Shown piece after piece: positions 10,486 to 21,530 of a stretch of 48,963 bases of DNA. Source of the DNA: Penium margaritaceum. Taxonomy: Eukaryota > Streptophyta > Zygnematophyceae > Desmidiales > Peniaceae. The DNA is taken from contig SZWC01000806.1 of assembly GCA_023375785.1 (NCBI GenBank), positions 61,556-110,518 on the forward strand, written 5' to 3'. The notes under the pieces are model-generated. The model saw only the letters and a list, made by a program, of their open reading frames with translations, was not told where the DNA came from and searched no databases. The position numbers were made by a program, and so were the translations under genes. The first letter of the stretch is position 1, and each line of letters starts with the position of its first letter.

Positions 10486-11826
10486 TCAACCTGGTTCATG
10501 CGGACTGATGAGACCCACAGAATGAATAGCACCTTTGAAGACATTTCGACTGAGGGCTTTTGTGAGGAAGTCAGCTCTCTGAGACCGTGTGTCCACCCAA
10601 GCGACTTGGACAATGCCAGCAGCAATGCACTCACGAACAAAGTGATGCTCCACATTGATGTGTTTGGTGCGTGAGTGATGCATGCCACTGTTCTCAGCGA
10701 TGGCCTTTGTGCTTTGGTTATCACAGCGCAAAGTGATGCAGCGGATGGGAACACGTAACTGTTGCAACAGACGACACAGCCACACAGCTTCACAGGTGCC
10801 TGCACCCAGAGCAACATACTCAGCCTCAGCAGTGCTGCGTGCCACACACCCTTGCTTGCCACTTTTCCAAGAGACTGCAGTGCCACCGACCAGAAAGATG
10901 TACCTTGTACGGTTGCGAGCATCTGAATCATGTGCCCAATCACTGTCTGTGAAGCCATCCACTACAACAGATGGCTGAGCACGAAAGTGCAGTCCAACCC
11001 GAGGAGTGGAGAGGGCGTACCGCACCACTCGCAATGCAGCCTCGAGGTGGCGCTCCCGTGGGCATTGGGAGAACTGAGACAGGAAATTCACAGCAAAAGC
11101 GACATCGGCACGCGTGGTCGTGGCGAGATACATCAGAGACCCGATGACACGGAGGTAGTCAGTCACATCAACTGTCTCCCCCAGCTTTGAGAGATCAAGT
11201 GACTTCAGGAGAGACTGCCCAGCAGGCGTCATGGGAGTGGACGCTGTGGGAATGGACATGAGGAGTGGGGCGAAGCGCTCCCCCAGGCTGCGCACATAGG
11301 CAGCCTGATGTACGTGCAAGACACGACGAGCACGATCCCGCTCCAACTCCATTCCAAGAAACACACGAGCTGGGCCCAGATCCTTCATCTTGTATGCAGC
11401 TTGGAGTAGCGACTTGGTGGCGGTCACAGCCGCAGCATTGGGAGAAGCAATGAGAAGGTCGTCCATGTAAACAAGAATGGCAACGAGTGGTTTGGTGGGC
11501 GGCCCTAGAAAGAGCGCTGGATCCACGGTGCTTCGCTTGTAGCCACCCTTTTCAAGGGTGGCTGTGATGTCTTGGTTCCAGCATCGTGGGGACTGTTTGA
11601 GGCCATAGAGGGCCTTGCGCAAGCGCCACACCCTGTTGGTGCCATCAGAGAAGCCGGGTGGCTGGACCATGTAAATCTCTTCGTCCAGCTTGCCATGGAG
11701 AAAGGCATTGTTGACATCCATCTGTTCCAGCTCCCAGTCATGCTGAGCAACAAGACTGAGAAGAGCTCTGGCTGTGGTGTAGCGGCCGAATGGGGCAAAG
11801 GTCTCATCAAAGTCAACCCCAGGGAT
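10486..11826 (-). pseudogene. Element B reverse transcriptase core and RNase H
   Basis: Continues in the same frame directly after the TAG at 11827. The polymerase shows FAPFGRYTTA-type sequence, EQMDVNNAFLHG with the first catalytic Asp, RKALYGLKQSPRCWN and the catalytic box YMDD at 11458-11469. The RNase H part has VVDGFTDSDWAH, GKQGCVARSTAEAEYVALGA, RCDNQSTKAIAEN and RTKHINVEHHFVRE, and ends at a natural stop at 10486. All catalytic motifs I can see are kept, so this half would be functional if the single upstream stop were read through. It makes and processes element cDNA in cytoplasmic virus-like particles. Confidence 0.92.
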
Positions 11827-12897
11827 CTAAGAGAACCCCTTAGCGGTGAGGCGAGCTTTGTACCGTTCAATTGTATTGTCTGGGTTCAGCTTTCGACGGT
11901 ACACCCACTTGGCAGCAACTGCCTTGCGACCAGGTGGGAGGTCAACGAGCTCATACACACCATGGTCAGACAGTACATCAAGTTCGGCCTTCATGGCCTG
12001 CTCCCACAATGGTGAGTCAGAGGCTGCGCGAGCTGCCTGTACAGTCTGTGGCTCAGGAGAAAGAGGAGAAAGGCCGGCGGCAGCAAAGCACGAGGCAACA
12101 TACCCGACTGCAGAGGAAGAAGCAGCTGAGTGGAACTCTTGTTCGACAAGAGAGTAGCCCAGGGCGGTGCTGGGGTGTATGAAAGACACTGCTGCAGACA
12201 GGCCAGAGGTGGTGAGACCGAGAGCACGGAGACCAGGGTCACCAGAGACGACAGGGTTCGACTGAGAGGGGAGAGCCCGTAGGCGTCCACCACGTGTGTA
12301 GGGGGAGACTGGGGGAATGGATGGAGCATGCGCAGATGACGATGGGTCAGCGGGACGCTGCTGCTCAGGTGGAGAGGAGGAGACAAGAGGCGGCTCGGAG
12401 GAGACAGGGGAGGGTGGTGAGACTGCGCCCTGACTAGGAGAAGAGGATGAGACAGCAGGAGAACCAGAGGACCGAATGGAAGAATCCAATGGTGTCGTGA
12501 AGGGTGAGAGCACCGGAGAAGGGAGCGCGGACACATGAGAGCTCTGGTCAGTAGAGGAGGAGACAGAGGGAACGGAGGGACGCACCGAGGGGAGAACAGC
12601 AGGCCCAGAGGACAGAGAGCCACCCCCACCCCGAAGAGGCGGAGAGAGAGACTCACCAAAGCGGGGAGAATCGCGCTCAAAGAGGTGCTCAAAGAAGAGA
12701 GCGTCACGAGACTCAACGACACGGCAACGCGAAGGATCCCAGAAACGCCAGGTTTTGGAGAAGGGAGAGACACCAAGAAAAATGCACAGACGACCGCGAG
12801 GGGATAGCTTACCGTCACGCTGGTCATCAGGCACCCAGACAGAGGCGAGACAACCCCAAACGCGGCAAGGCGGAGGTCCGCGCGCCTGCCGGTCCAA
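11827..12897 (-). pseudogene. Element B integrase C-terminus, linker and RT start
   Basis: This frame picks up the integrase C-terminal region (RVWGCLASVWVPDDQRDGKL, then FLGVSPFSKTWRFWDPS) one base out of register with the upstream frame. Near 12864 the run CTTGCCGCG lacks a C compared with relatives. A Ser/Pro-rich linker follows, then the start of the reverse transcriptase (LPPGRKAVAAKWVYRRK, RYKARLTAKGFS). It stops at TAG 11827-11829, where elements A and C have Gln. Both defects are single-base changes in an otherwise clean frame, consistent with recent inactivation or sequencing error. Confidence 0.9.
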
Positions 12898-15776
12898 CGC
12901 TCAAAAGGAGTGACAGTGTGGGGAAGTGGTCCATGCGGAATACGATTCCAGACCCAGGTCATGTAGGACATGGCTTCAAAGGCAAAGAGGGGAGACTGAC
13001 CAGAGGCAGAGAGCAGAGAGCGGACCCCATCAGCAAGAGTGCGGTTCCAGCGTTCGGACACACCATTTTGCTGAGGAGAGTAGGGAGCAGAGGGTTCAAG
13101 CCGCACACCACAGGACTCAAGAAAGCGGGACGTGGGGCCAAAGAACTCACCACCACGGTCACTGCGAAACACGCAGAGGGACCGAAGGCAAGCGCACTCT
13201 GCCTGGGGAAGCCAAGACTCCAAGATGTCAGTGACGTCACTTTTGTGGCGCAGGGCGAAGACCCAGCGGTAACGAGAGTAGTCATCAGTGAGACACAGAA
13301 CATACCGCCCAAGGCCACCAAGGAAATCTTGGGGTAACGGGCCCATGACATCGGCGTGGACGAGGTCAAGAGGGTGTGAGGTGGTGGATTCAGAGGTGGA
13401 GAATGGTGAGCGGTGCATCTTGCCACTGGCACAATCCAGACAGGTGGACGTGCAGGGTGGAGAGAAGGTGGCGGTGTCAAGACCGTAGGCAGGCTGAAGG
13501 CGAAGCAAGCGCTGGATCGCAGCAGTGTGAATGTGGCAGAGGCGGCGATGCAGGAGATCAGCATGATCAGGGGACAGCAAAGGAGCGACGTGAACAAGGA
13601 CAGAGGCAGCGGAGGACAAAGGCAATGTGAGTGGCACACGGAACAGACGATCCCAGCGCACACCACGAAGAACAATGCGGCCATAAGAGCGAAGGGAAAT
13701 GGAGGCAAGGCCGCGACTGGATGAGAAGTCCATGCCCTGATCGTCAAGGGTGGTCACAGAGAGAAGACTGACCTCAAGGTCGGGGACATACAGAACGTCG
13801 GGCAGGTAGACAGTGCTGCCTGGACCAAAAAAGTGAACGACACCAACACCTTGGACGGGAAGCAGCTGGCCGGAACCAGTGCGCACAGACCGGACAGACT
13901 GAACGGGCCCGAGGGACACAAAGGAAGAACGGCAGGAGGTCATGTGATGGGTGGCCCCTGAATCAATGATCCAGAGACCAGGTGAGGCACGAGTGGAGGG
14001 AAGGACCAAACAGACAGCCACAGTACCACGGGCAGAGGAGGAGGTGACATGACCAAGACGGGAGGGGAACGTGTGAGACTGCCAGTGTTCAATCCAGGGA
14101 CAATCATCAGACAAGCCCCCTTGCACACCACCCGATGCGGACCCACGAAGAGTAACATCCGACTCACATACAGAGACACGGGACTGGCCACTCACACTCT
14201 CACCTCCCTGAGAGCGAAGGTACAGAAGTTCAGCGAGGCGACGCTCGAGACTGCGCTCCTCGTCGCGACAATCAGAGGGACGCTCGGAGGAGCGGTCAGA
14301 GGCGCGGTCGGAGTAGTGGCCATCGTCACGAATCCAGTGAGGAACAGAGTAGTGTGAGGATGGTGGACCGTAGTATGGAGGACCAGAGGGCGGGGGGACC
14401 CAGCCCCAGGGGCTGGGTGCAGGGGGTGTCTGCTGGAGAGGTGCAGATGTAGTAGTCAGGGCTGAGGCAGATGAAGAGGATGTGGAAGATGAAGCTGTCA
14501 TGGCGGCAGCAGCAGTGGGAGCGGCAACACCAGTGCGCGCCCAGTGAGCACGCATGGAGGAGGCAAGGCGTGCGTCGTCACGGGGAGCAGGACATTTAGG
14601 CGCCGAGTGACCGGTGGCGCCGTAGTTCCAGCAGGTGACATCAGCTGTAGGAGCGGCAGAGCCCCTGCCGCCACGACCACCCCCACGACCTTTGCCCCCA
14701 CGACCTCCACTATGGCCAGAGCCAGAGCCACCGCCCCCCCCGCGGCCAGTAGCCTGTGTGGAGTGGGCAGAGGCCTGAGACGACGAGGCAGCAGAAGATG
14801 CTGTAGTGCTGGCCGATGGTGAGGAGGTGGTGACTGCTGCAATGGCAGCGCGATGTATGCGCTTGTTCTGGAGGGCGTTCCACCAGTCAGTGAGACGTGC
14901 AGTAGTGAAGTCAAAAAGAGGACCGATCCCCGGTGGGGAGTCGGCTGGGATAGGGGCAGAGGCAAGACGCTCAAGTTCTGTCTGGGAGACATGAAGATAC
15001 AGGTCAGACATCTCAGGGATGAGACCAGCCACAATGGAGAGACATGCAGAGAGAGGGCCTGGTGCAGCCTTGCCAAGATCACGCAGAAGGCGCGGACTGC
15101 GGGCCCAGTACTCGTCTGCTGTCTCATCTGCCCTCATCTGCAGCGTGTTGAATTGCACTGTGAGTGCACTCTGGGCGGCATGCCCAGTCACAGTTTTGCG
15201 GCGGCGAATGAGCGCATAGGCTCCCACTGGGTCTGCACTGGTGCGTCGGATGGGATCGGTATTGTACGTACCGATGTCATCCAGCAGGTTTTCGGGGCCG
15301 GCGTTGATGAGTGCCCGCACAGCGCGGGCTGCCTCTGCTGGCTGTGGCACGAAAGAGGCCTTAGCGGGCGAATAATACTCCCACAACAGCTCACCTTGAG
15401 CCCATGCACTGAAGCGCGTATCCCAGGACGTGAAGGTGAGCTTTGAGGTGAACTGAGGCGGCGGTGTCTCAAAATCTTTCTGCCGCGCAGGTGGAACAGT
15501 CCGAGAGGTGGCTGAGGGGGAAGGAGAAGAGGCGTTAGCAAAGCCACCCGCAGGTGGCACTGAGGAGCCTGTAGATCCTGACTTGTCAGAGGGAATGACT
15601 GATGCAAACGCCGGAACAGTGCGAAGACGCTCTAGCACCAATGAGGCTACCGTGGCTGCTAATTCTTGCTGTGCATCACGCTCACGCTCTAGCTCATCCT
15701 GTGCCTTGTGGCGCTCGGCCTGGGCCTCACTAAGGGCGGCCTGGAGGGCCTCTAACTTCTCTTCTGGTCCAGGCAT
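11991..15776 (-). pseudogene. Element B gag, protease and integrase core
   Basis: The frame is 1261 codons long, but only the part down to about 12864 is true coding sequence. The N-terminus (MPGPEEKLEALQAALSEAQA) is a probable coiled coil. The gag body follows, then an Arg/Gly-rich stretch. The nucleocapsid knuckle at 14592-14633 reads CWNYGATGHSAPKC, where Tyr replaces the second zinc Cys (TAC for TGC). The protease site DSGATHHM lies at 13956-13964 onward. The GAG-pre-integrase region has HRRLCHIH and CLDCASGKMH. The integrase has HADVMGPLP, RSDRGGEFF and PQQNGVSERWNRT. Start chosen at the ATG heading the conserved coiled coil, 69 bp after the leader frame ends. Confidence 0.92.
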
Positions 15777-15844
15777 GGTAAGGAGAAGAACGAGACGAGA
15801 ACACAGGTGAGAAGAGAAAGAAAGAGAAGGATGAGCTCACCGAA

Positions 15845-16618
15845 CTAGTGACGGGAAAGCAGGGCGAAGAGAGGAGACACCACCGCTGCTGCTGAGGAGA
15901 AGAGTATTGCCACCCAGCCTGTAGCTGCCACAGTCAAGCAAAGGAGGCCGGTGACAGAAGCCCCTGCTACTGCTGCAGATGCAGACGCAATCAACACCCC
16001 AGTAGTGACGTGCGGAGTGAGTTCCCGCGGGCCACCCGTGGGGGTCAAGACAGCCGCTGCTGTAGAGGCTCGGATAGAGCTGACAGCTGCTGAAGTGGCG
16101 TCTGCAGCTGAGGAGGCAGCGGTGGCGACGGCGGCTGCTGCTGCTATAACCTGGGTGGCAACATTTGCTGCTGCAGCAGCAAGTAGTGTCAAAGAAGCTG
16201 CTGAGTGTGCGTAGGCGTCTGATGCACGACCCACCGCCGTCTGCGTAGGGGCCCTGCAAGCACGAGCGGTGGCAGCAAAGGTGGCTGCAGCACCTGCTGC
16301 TGCGTCAAGGATGGCCCCCGTCAGGCCAATGGAGTCGGTGTGAATTGGGAGAGCGGGGATGACACCAGGGACCTCCGGTGTAGGTGCTGGCTCAGCAGAT
16401 GCAGGTGCAGTGGAGGACGGACCGACGATGGTGTTGGATGTAGAAGAGGCGGTGGTTGGTGAACTGTCACCAGGTGGTTGCATTGTGGAGGGGTGAGGCG
16501 GCGATTGTGGTAGGTCGTCCGCGGTGTAGACCTGCCTGTAGATTTCTTCCTCGCGTGTAACTGCCTCCCTCTCAGCAATCTCAGCAAGCTCCTCTCGCCA
16601 GTAGTTGGTGTCCAGCAT
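15845..16618 (-). CDS. Leader open frame of element B: Ala-rich membrane-like protein
   Basis: An open frame between the primer-binding site and gag. It runs open from 17116 but the upstream half is minisatellite, so I take ATG 16618 as the likely start, giving about 257 residues. The N-terminal part is charged (MLDTNYWREELAEIAEREAV, then TREEEIYRQVY). A Pro/Ser/Thr-rich middle follows, then Ala-rich helices, and the C-terminus has two hydrophobic stretches (VTTGVLIASASAAVAGASV and CLTVAATGWVAILFSSAAA) that look like membrane segments. The stop TAG at 15845-15847 is 69 bp before gag, in a different frame. Copia elements normally have no gene here; envelope-like frames, when present, follow pol. 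No known family recognised. It may be chance openness in GC-rich triplet repeats. Confidence 0.4.
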   Translation of the reverse strand: MLDTNYWREELAEIAEREAVTREEEIYRQVYTADDLPQSPPHPSTMQPPGDSSPTTASSTSNTIVGPSSTAPASAEPAPTPEVPGVIPALPIHTDSIGLTGAILDAAAGAAATFAATARACRAPTQTAVGRASDAYAHSAASLTLLAAAAANVATQVIAAAAAVATAASSAADATSAAVSSIRASTAAAVLTPTGGPRELTPHVTTGVLIASASAAVAGASVTGLLCLTVAATGWVAILFSSAAAVVSPLFALLSRH

Positions 16619-16689
16619 GCGGAACCAGAGTGGTGAATCCAGGGTGGCAGCTGTGGAGATGCCCGACGACGCGAAATGATGCCCTGAGA

Positions 16690-17140
16690 CGCACGGACGT
16701 GACTGAGGTACGTGGAGATGCTCGTGGGTGCGCGGGCACACAAGAGAGTGTGCGGAGATAGGTGGAGATGCACGGGGTGCGCGGAGATGCCCGTGAGTGC
16801 GGACAGATGCCCGGAGGTGTGCGGAGATGCACTGAGTCCGTGGAGATGCGCAGAAATGCACAGAGTGCGCGGAGATAAGTGGACAGGGCACGGGGTGCGC
16901 GGAGATGCCCGTGAGTGCGGACAGATGCCCGGAGGTGTGCGGAGATGCACTGAGTGCGTGGAGATACCCGGAGTGTTCGGAGATGCTCGCAGACGTGTGG
17001 AGATACACGTGGGTGCACAGAGATACGCGGTAATGCACGGAGTGCCCGGAGATGCCCGGAGTGTGTGAAGATGTGCGGAGGTGCGTGGAGGTCCACGAAA
17101 ACGTGCAGAGATGCACGTGGGTGCGCGGAGATACGCGGAG
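16690..17140 (-). repeat. Minisatellite in the leader of element B
   Basis: Degenerate tandem copies of a short unit around GGAGATGCnCGnGnGTGCG on the plus strand. A higher-order repeat is visible: the stretch starting CACGGGGTGC at 16771 recurs at 16889, 118 bp later, nearly unchanged for about 75 bp. It keeps long frames open on both strands, which explains several spurious reading frames here. Confidence 0.8.
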
Positions 17141-17252
17141 ATGCCCCGAGATACAAAAATACCCTTGTGCTTAAGTGGCTTGAGGTGGCCAAGAGGGCCA
17201 CGAGAGCCACGAATGGCGAGGATCGGCGAGTTGTGGGCGAGATCCGCCCCTC

Positions 17253-17264
17253 GCTCTGATACCA
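17253..17264 (-). other. Primer-binding site of element B
   Basis: On the minus strand TGGTATCAGAGC, complementary to the 3' end of the initiator methionine tRNA used by many plant and algal copia elements. It abuts the inner end of the 5' LTR. The final LTR base is ambiguous by one position here. Confidence 0.92.
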
Positions 17265-18223
17265 GTAGTTGCTAGGAAGTTGCTAGCCTAGCTTATCCGG
17301 GTGTGAGGAAGCATGGTTACACAACAAGCACCAATGTAGGAGACACACCATGGATGCGGCAACTTGCTTTGCAAAGTTCGAGGTCACACCAAGACAAGTG
17401 AGTGTAGGAGGGGGCGAGCGAGAGTAGGACCGGTGAGCGCTCACCCACCACGAGCGACGAGCTCGGGTGAGTGAGTGCCGCCACCCGGGGGTCGAGCCCG
17501 ACCACTCGGAATTAACCGAGGGCGGCTACTCACCGATGCACGGCCAAGACCGGCACGGTGGCCCCCTAAGGATCAGCACCCGGGAAAATGCAGCTCCCCC
17601 ATCACATGCAAAACAAGAGAATACGATGCAGGGCACGGCAATGAGAATGTACGGGCCCTAGCATCTACCGCATCACAGAAGTCATGAAGAAATCATGCAA
17701 TAGTCATGTGGGTGCCAGAGGGCACCCCTGGGTCCANGGGGGGAGCGAGCGAGACTAGGACCGGTGAGCGCTCACCCACCACGAGCGACGAGCTCGGGTG
17801 AGTGAGTGCCGCCACCCGGGGGTCGAGCCCGACCACTCGGAATTAACCGAGGGCGGCTACTCACCGATGCACGGCCAAGACCGGCACGGTGGCCCCCTAA
17901 GGATCAGCACCCGGGAAAATGCAGCTCCCCCATCACATGCAAAACAAGAGAATACGATGCAGGGCACGACAGTGAGAATGTACGGGCCCTAGCATCTACC
18001 GCATCACAGAAGTCATGAAGAAATCATGCAATAGTCATGTGGGTGCCAGAGGGCACCCCTGGGTCCAGCAGCAGCTTTGGGACATCGATGGCTTCAGCCA
18101 GTATAGACGCGCCAGTCAACTCCCCAGGTGATCTCATGGTCACTTTTTAATCTGTACATGCGTGTGTGCATAATGTGAGAGACAAGAGGGCATAGAGTTG
18201 TGAGTGGCCAATGAACTTCAACA
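17265..18223 (-). repeat. 5' LTR of element B, inflated by a gap duplication
   Basis: Matches the 3' LTR at 9762-10390. 17409-17736 recurs as 17738-18067 around unknown base 17737, with a few substitutions. Removing one copy returns the length to 629 bp, equal to the 3' LTR. The outer end CTTCAACA meets target duplication GCAAG at 18224-18228. Confidence 0.9.
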
Positions 18224-18378
18224 GCAAGTGCACCATGAGAGAGTTGGCGACAGTCGGTATTTCTGTGCACGACAACACTTTTTGTTCAGTTTTCGCGAGT
18301 CCGGCATGCACGAAAGTCCGTCTCGTCACCTTGCTACGTGAGCGACGACGGCAGCAGGGCGGAGCGACTGGGGAGTTG
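18224..18378. other. Host sequence between elements B and C
   Basis: Contains the right GCAAG duplication of B (18224-18228) and the left AGTTG duplication of C (18374-18378), with about 145 bp of unrecognised sequence between. It was continuous with 9756 before B inserted and with 25876 before C inserted. Confidence 0.85.
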
Positions 18379-18925
18379 TGATGGAATGAGAGAACCTCCT
18401 TAGCGACACACTGTGTGAGAGAGCACACTGTAAGGAATACAATGTGGTAGACGTCACTTCAAACGGTTGAGAGATGGCAAAGATGTACTTGAAAAGTGAA
18501 GCGGAGAGAAGAAGAAACAAGAATGAGGGAGAGAGACAGATATCCTCCCTCGCCTAGGCAACGCGTGTGCATCGCTGTGCAAGCCTGTCACTAGGGTGCA
18601 AAAACTAGCAACTAATTTTTCACTACCTTCCAGACAAGAGAGAGCCAGGTCCCGGGTGCAGTACGGGCTGCTCGGTTGTTAGAATGACGAACCGAAAGAA
18701 GCAGCAAAAGCAGAAAAGGCAACCCTATACAACAACACTAAGAAAAAACAAAAACAAGGTCACTGATGAAACAAGCTCTGGGAGCTGGCCACCGAGAAAA
18801 TTCCTGTGAGCACATTGAGCTGTGCAAGGGGAAGCTGAGTGTGCCAAGGTAGTTGTGGACCACCATGGTGTACCTGCGAGTGAGTGGCGTAAAGTCCAGA
18901 GGTCACCAAGACTGACACAGCAACA
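18379..18925 (-). repeat. 3' LTR of element C (547 bp)
   Basis: The left end TGATGGAATGAGAG matches TGAGGGAATGAGAG of the 5' LTR, and the right end GACACAGCAACA matches GATACAGCAATA. The length equals its partner. The polypurine tract follows immediately. Confidence 0.93.
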
Positions 18926-18936
18926 CTCCCCCATGA
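18926..18936 (-). other. Polypurine tract of element C
   Basis: On the minus strand TCATGGGGGAG, directly before the LTR. Same sequence as in A, B and D. Confidence 0.88.
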
Positions 18937-19042
18937 CCTGACGACGCCAGACGCCACAAGGAGATACGGGGCACAACACAAGGTGACAAAACACAAACAG
19001 CACGAGCAGCAGGGAGAAGCAATGAGGACGGCAAGACACACA

Positions 19043-20035
19043 TCAGCCAGGGTCATCGTGCAGAGACTGAAGACCAACAGCATGCACAGCCTCCTTGAAC
19101 TTGCCGCCACCCAGCGCCTTCGTCAGAAAGTCAGCACGCTGGTGCTGTGTGCCAACGCCAAGCAAGCGAACATCGCCACAAGCAATGCGTTCGCGCACAA
19201 AGTGATGCTCAATGTTGATGTGCTTGGTACGGGTGTGATGCATGCCATCATGCTCAGCGATGCGGCGTGTGCTCTCGTTGTCGCAGCGCAATGTGATGCA
19301 GTGAATGGGCTGGCGCAGCTGCTGCATGAGACGGCACAACCAAATGCTCTCACAGACCCCGGTACCCTGGGTAACGTACTCTGCCTCCGTCGAGCTACGC
19401 GGGACACAACCCTGCTTCCCACTCTTCCAAGAGATGGTCGTGCCCCCGACCAGGAAGATGTACCCAGACCGACTGCGAGCATCGCGATCCTGTGCCCAAT
19501 CGCTGTCTGTGTATCCCTCAACCACGACAGAGGGTTGGGCACGAAAACACAAGCCCAAGCGGGGGGTGGACACGATATAGCGGACAACACGCAGCGCAGC
19601 CTCAAGATGGAGACGACGCGGGGACTGCNCCGCTCTTCCAAGAGATGGCTGTGCCCCCGACAAGGAAGATGTACCCAGACCGACTGCGAGCATCGCGATC
19701 CTGTGCCCAATCGCTGTCTGTGTATCCCTCAACCACGACAGAGGGTTGGGCACGAAAACACAAGCCCAAGCGGGGGGTGGACACGATATAGCGGACAACA
19801 CGCAGCGCAGCCTCAAGATGGAGATGACGCGGGGACTGCGAGAACTGCGACAGGAAGTTCAAAGCAAACGCTGCGTCTGCACGGGTGGTAGTGCCGAGAA
19901 ACATCAAAGAACCAATGACTGAGAGATAGGTCGAGACATCGACCGGCTCCCCCAGACGAGCTGGATCCATAGTCTTCAGGAGCCTCTGCCCAGCAGGCGT
20001 CATGGGTGTGGAGGCATGTGGGGCGCAACCAACAA
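19043..20035 (-). pseudogene. Element C RNase H and end of reverse transcriptase
   Basis: Minus-strand sequence with STYLSVIGSLMFLGTTTRAD, EGYTDSDWAQDRDARS, GKQGCVPRSSTEAEYVTQG, RCDNESTRRIAEHDG and RTKHINIEHHFVRER, ending at a natural stop at 19043. Unknown base 19629 has about 0.2 kb duplicated on either side (19428-19628 and 19630-19848), so the RNase H region appears partly twice. Another frameshift near 20025-20035 separates it from the polymerase. Catalytic Asp/Glu motifs of RNase H are visible. Confidence 0.88.
19428..19848 (-). repeat. 0.2-kb duplication around unknown base 19629
   Basis: 19428-19628 and 19630-19848 carry the same RNase H segment with a few substitutions, joined by one N. 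It is read as a contig or allele overlap, not a real tandem duplication. Confidence 0.85.
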
Positions 20036-21530
20036 GTTAGCAAACCGCTCCCCCAGGGTCCGAACGTACCCAGCCTGATGCACGTGTAGCATGCGCCGCT
20101 GACGGTCACGCTCAATCTCCATGCCCAAGAACACACAGGCTGGGCCAAGATCCTTCATCTTGTACGCAGACTGGAGGAGTGTCTTCACAGCCTGGACAGT
20201 GTGAGGATCTGGAGACGCGATCAAAAGATCGTCGACGTAGAACAAAATGGCGACGAAGGGTGCCGACGGCGCACTCACAAAGAGCGCCGGATCAACCGGA
20301 TTGCAACGATACCCACCACGCTCAAGGGTGGCGGAGATCTCGAGGTTCCAGTAGCGCGGCGACTGTTTGAGCCCATACAAGGACTTGCGGAGGCGCCAAA
20401 CACGGTCAGTACCATCTTCGAAGCCAAGGGGCTGGACCAAGTAGATCTCCTCGTCGAGGCGACCGTGCAAGAAGGCGTTGTTGACGTCCATCTGGTGCAA
20501 TTCCCAGTCATGCTGGGCCACCTGGCTCAAGAGTTCCTCGGCGGTGGTATACTTGCCCACAGGGGCAAAGGTAGCATCAAAGTCCACGCCCGGCACTTGG
20601 GAAAACCCCTTAGCCGTAAGGCGAGCCTTGTAGCGCTCAACTGAGCCATCAGGCTTCAGTTTGCGGCGGTACACCCAGCGGGCGGCGATGGCCTTGCGAC
20701 CAGGAGGCAGCTGAACGCTCTCATAGACGCCATGTGCACGGATAGCATCAAGCTCCTCGCGCATGGATTGCTCCCAGAGAGCAGTGTCTGGAGCAGAGCG
20801 GGCCTGAAATACTATATCGGGCTCGAGTGGGAGGGCACTGGAGCTCTGCACAGCGAGCGCGGTGGCCACAGAGGCGCTTTGCATAGGCGGAGTGGACTCT
20901 GCAGCCGCGACAGCCCGGTAGAGCTCCTCACTAATCATGGAGTATCCTAAGGCCGTGTTAGGCTGGACCACACTGGCAGACAGGCCAAGAGCGTTGAGAC
21001 CATTGTGTCCCAGGGGATCGGTGGGAGCTGACAGAACAGCGGGACGGATGGACCGTGATGCCTCAGGAGGACGAGGAGGAACAGGGGCCGTGAAAGAGGA
21101 CGACGGTAAGGGCCGAAGGCGGCCACCAGGGGCTCGACTGAAGGGAGAGGGAGCCGACATGGGCAGGGGTGCAATTGGGTCCAGGACAGAAGGAATCGAC
21201 ATGGGCGGAGAGGCAGCCGGAGAGGAGGCAGGCGAGGACGCAGGAGATGCTGCAAGGGGCGCCGCCGACAGTGATGCAGGTGAGGATGCAGAGGATGCTA
21301 CGGGTGATGCCGTAGAGGGTGCAGAGGGTGCCGCAGCCAAGGACATTGGCGATGACGCAGAGGGCAGTGCAGGGGATGATGCAGGCGATGAAAGAGATGC
21401 AGATGCAGGTGCAGATGCAGACGTGGCAGGAGTGGGCATCGACGCAGACGGAGATGACGTGGACGAGGGAGAAGACGTGGGAATGCATGCGCCGCCAGAG
21501 GGCACAACAGAGACACCACCCCCCGGCCAC
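20036..21530 (-). pseudogene. Element C linker and reverse transcriptase
   Basis: A Ser/Ala/Pro-rich linker full of short SPAS-type repeats leads into the copia polymerase. Motifs: LPPGRKAIAARWVYRRKL, RYKARLTAKGFSQVPGVDF, HQMDVNNAFLHG, RKSLYGLKQSPRYWN and the catalytic YVDDLLIAS. The frame is clean through the polymerase and breaks after LGERFANLL. At its upstream end, near 21530, a frameshift separates it from the integrase C-terminus. Unlike element B it keeps Gln after KGFS, which shows that B's stop there is a recent change. Confidence 0.9.

Larger units (their letters stand above)
9762..18223 (-). mobile_element. Copia element B, complete with target duplication
   Basis: A full Ty1/copia element on the minus strand: 5' LTR 17265-18223, primer-binding site 17253-17264, long leader, gag-pol 15776 to 10486, polypurine tract 10391-10401, 3' LTR 9762-10390, flanked by GCAAG. 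The gag-pol frame is intact except for a one-base frameshift near 12864 and a CAG-to-TAG stop at 11827-11829. The two LTRs are very similar by eye, so the insertion is recent. The 5' LTR is inflated by 330 bp through a duplication at unknown base 17737; without it both LTRs are 629 bp. The extra open frame in the leader is discussed separately. Confidence 0.95.

Noticed and set aside
12535..14822. Plus-strand frames within element B
   Set aside because: Antisense shadows of the long gag-pol frame in GC-rich sequence.
16690..17210. Long open frames on both strands rich in His/Ser/Thr or Gly/Asp
   Set aside because: They are produced by the minisatellite, whose unit is free of stops in several frames. 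No domain or codon bias supports them.
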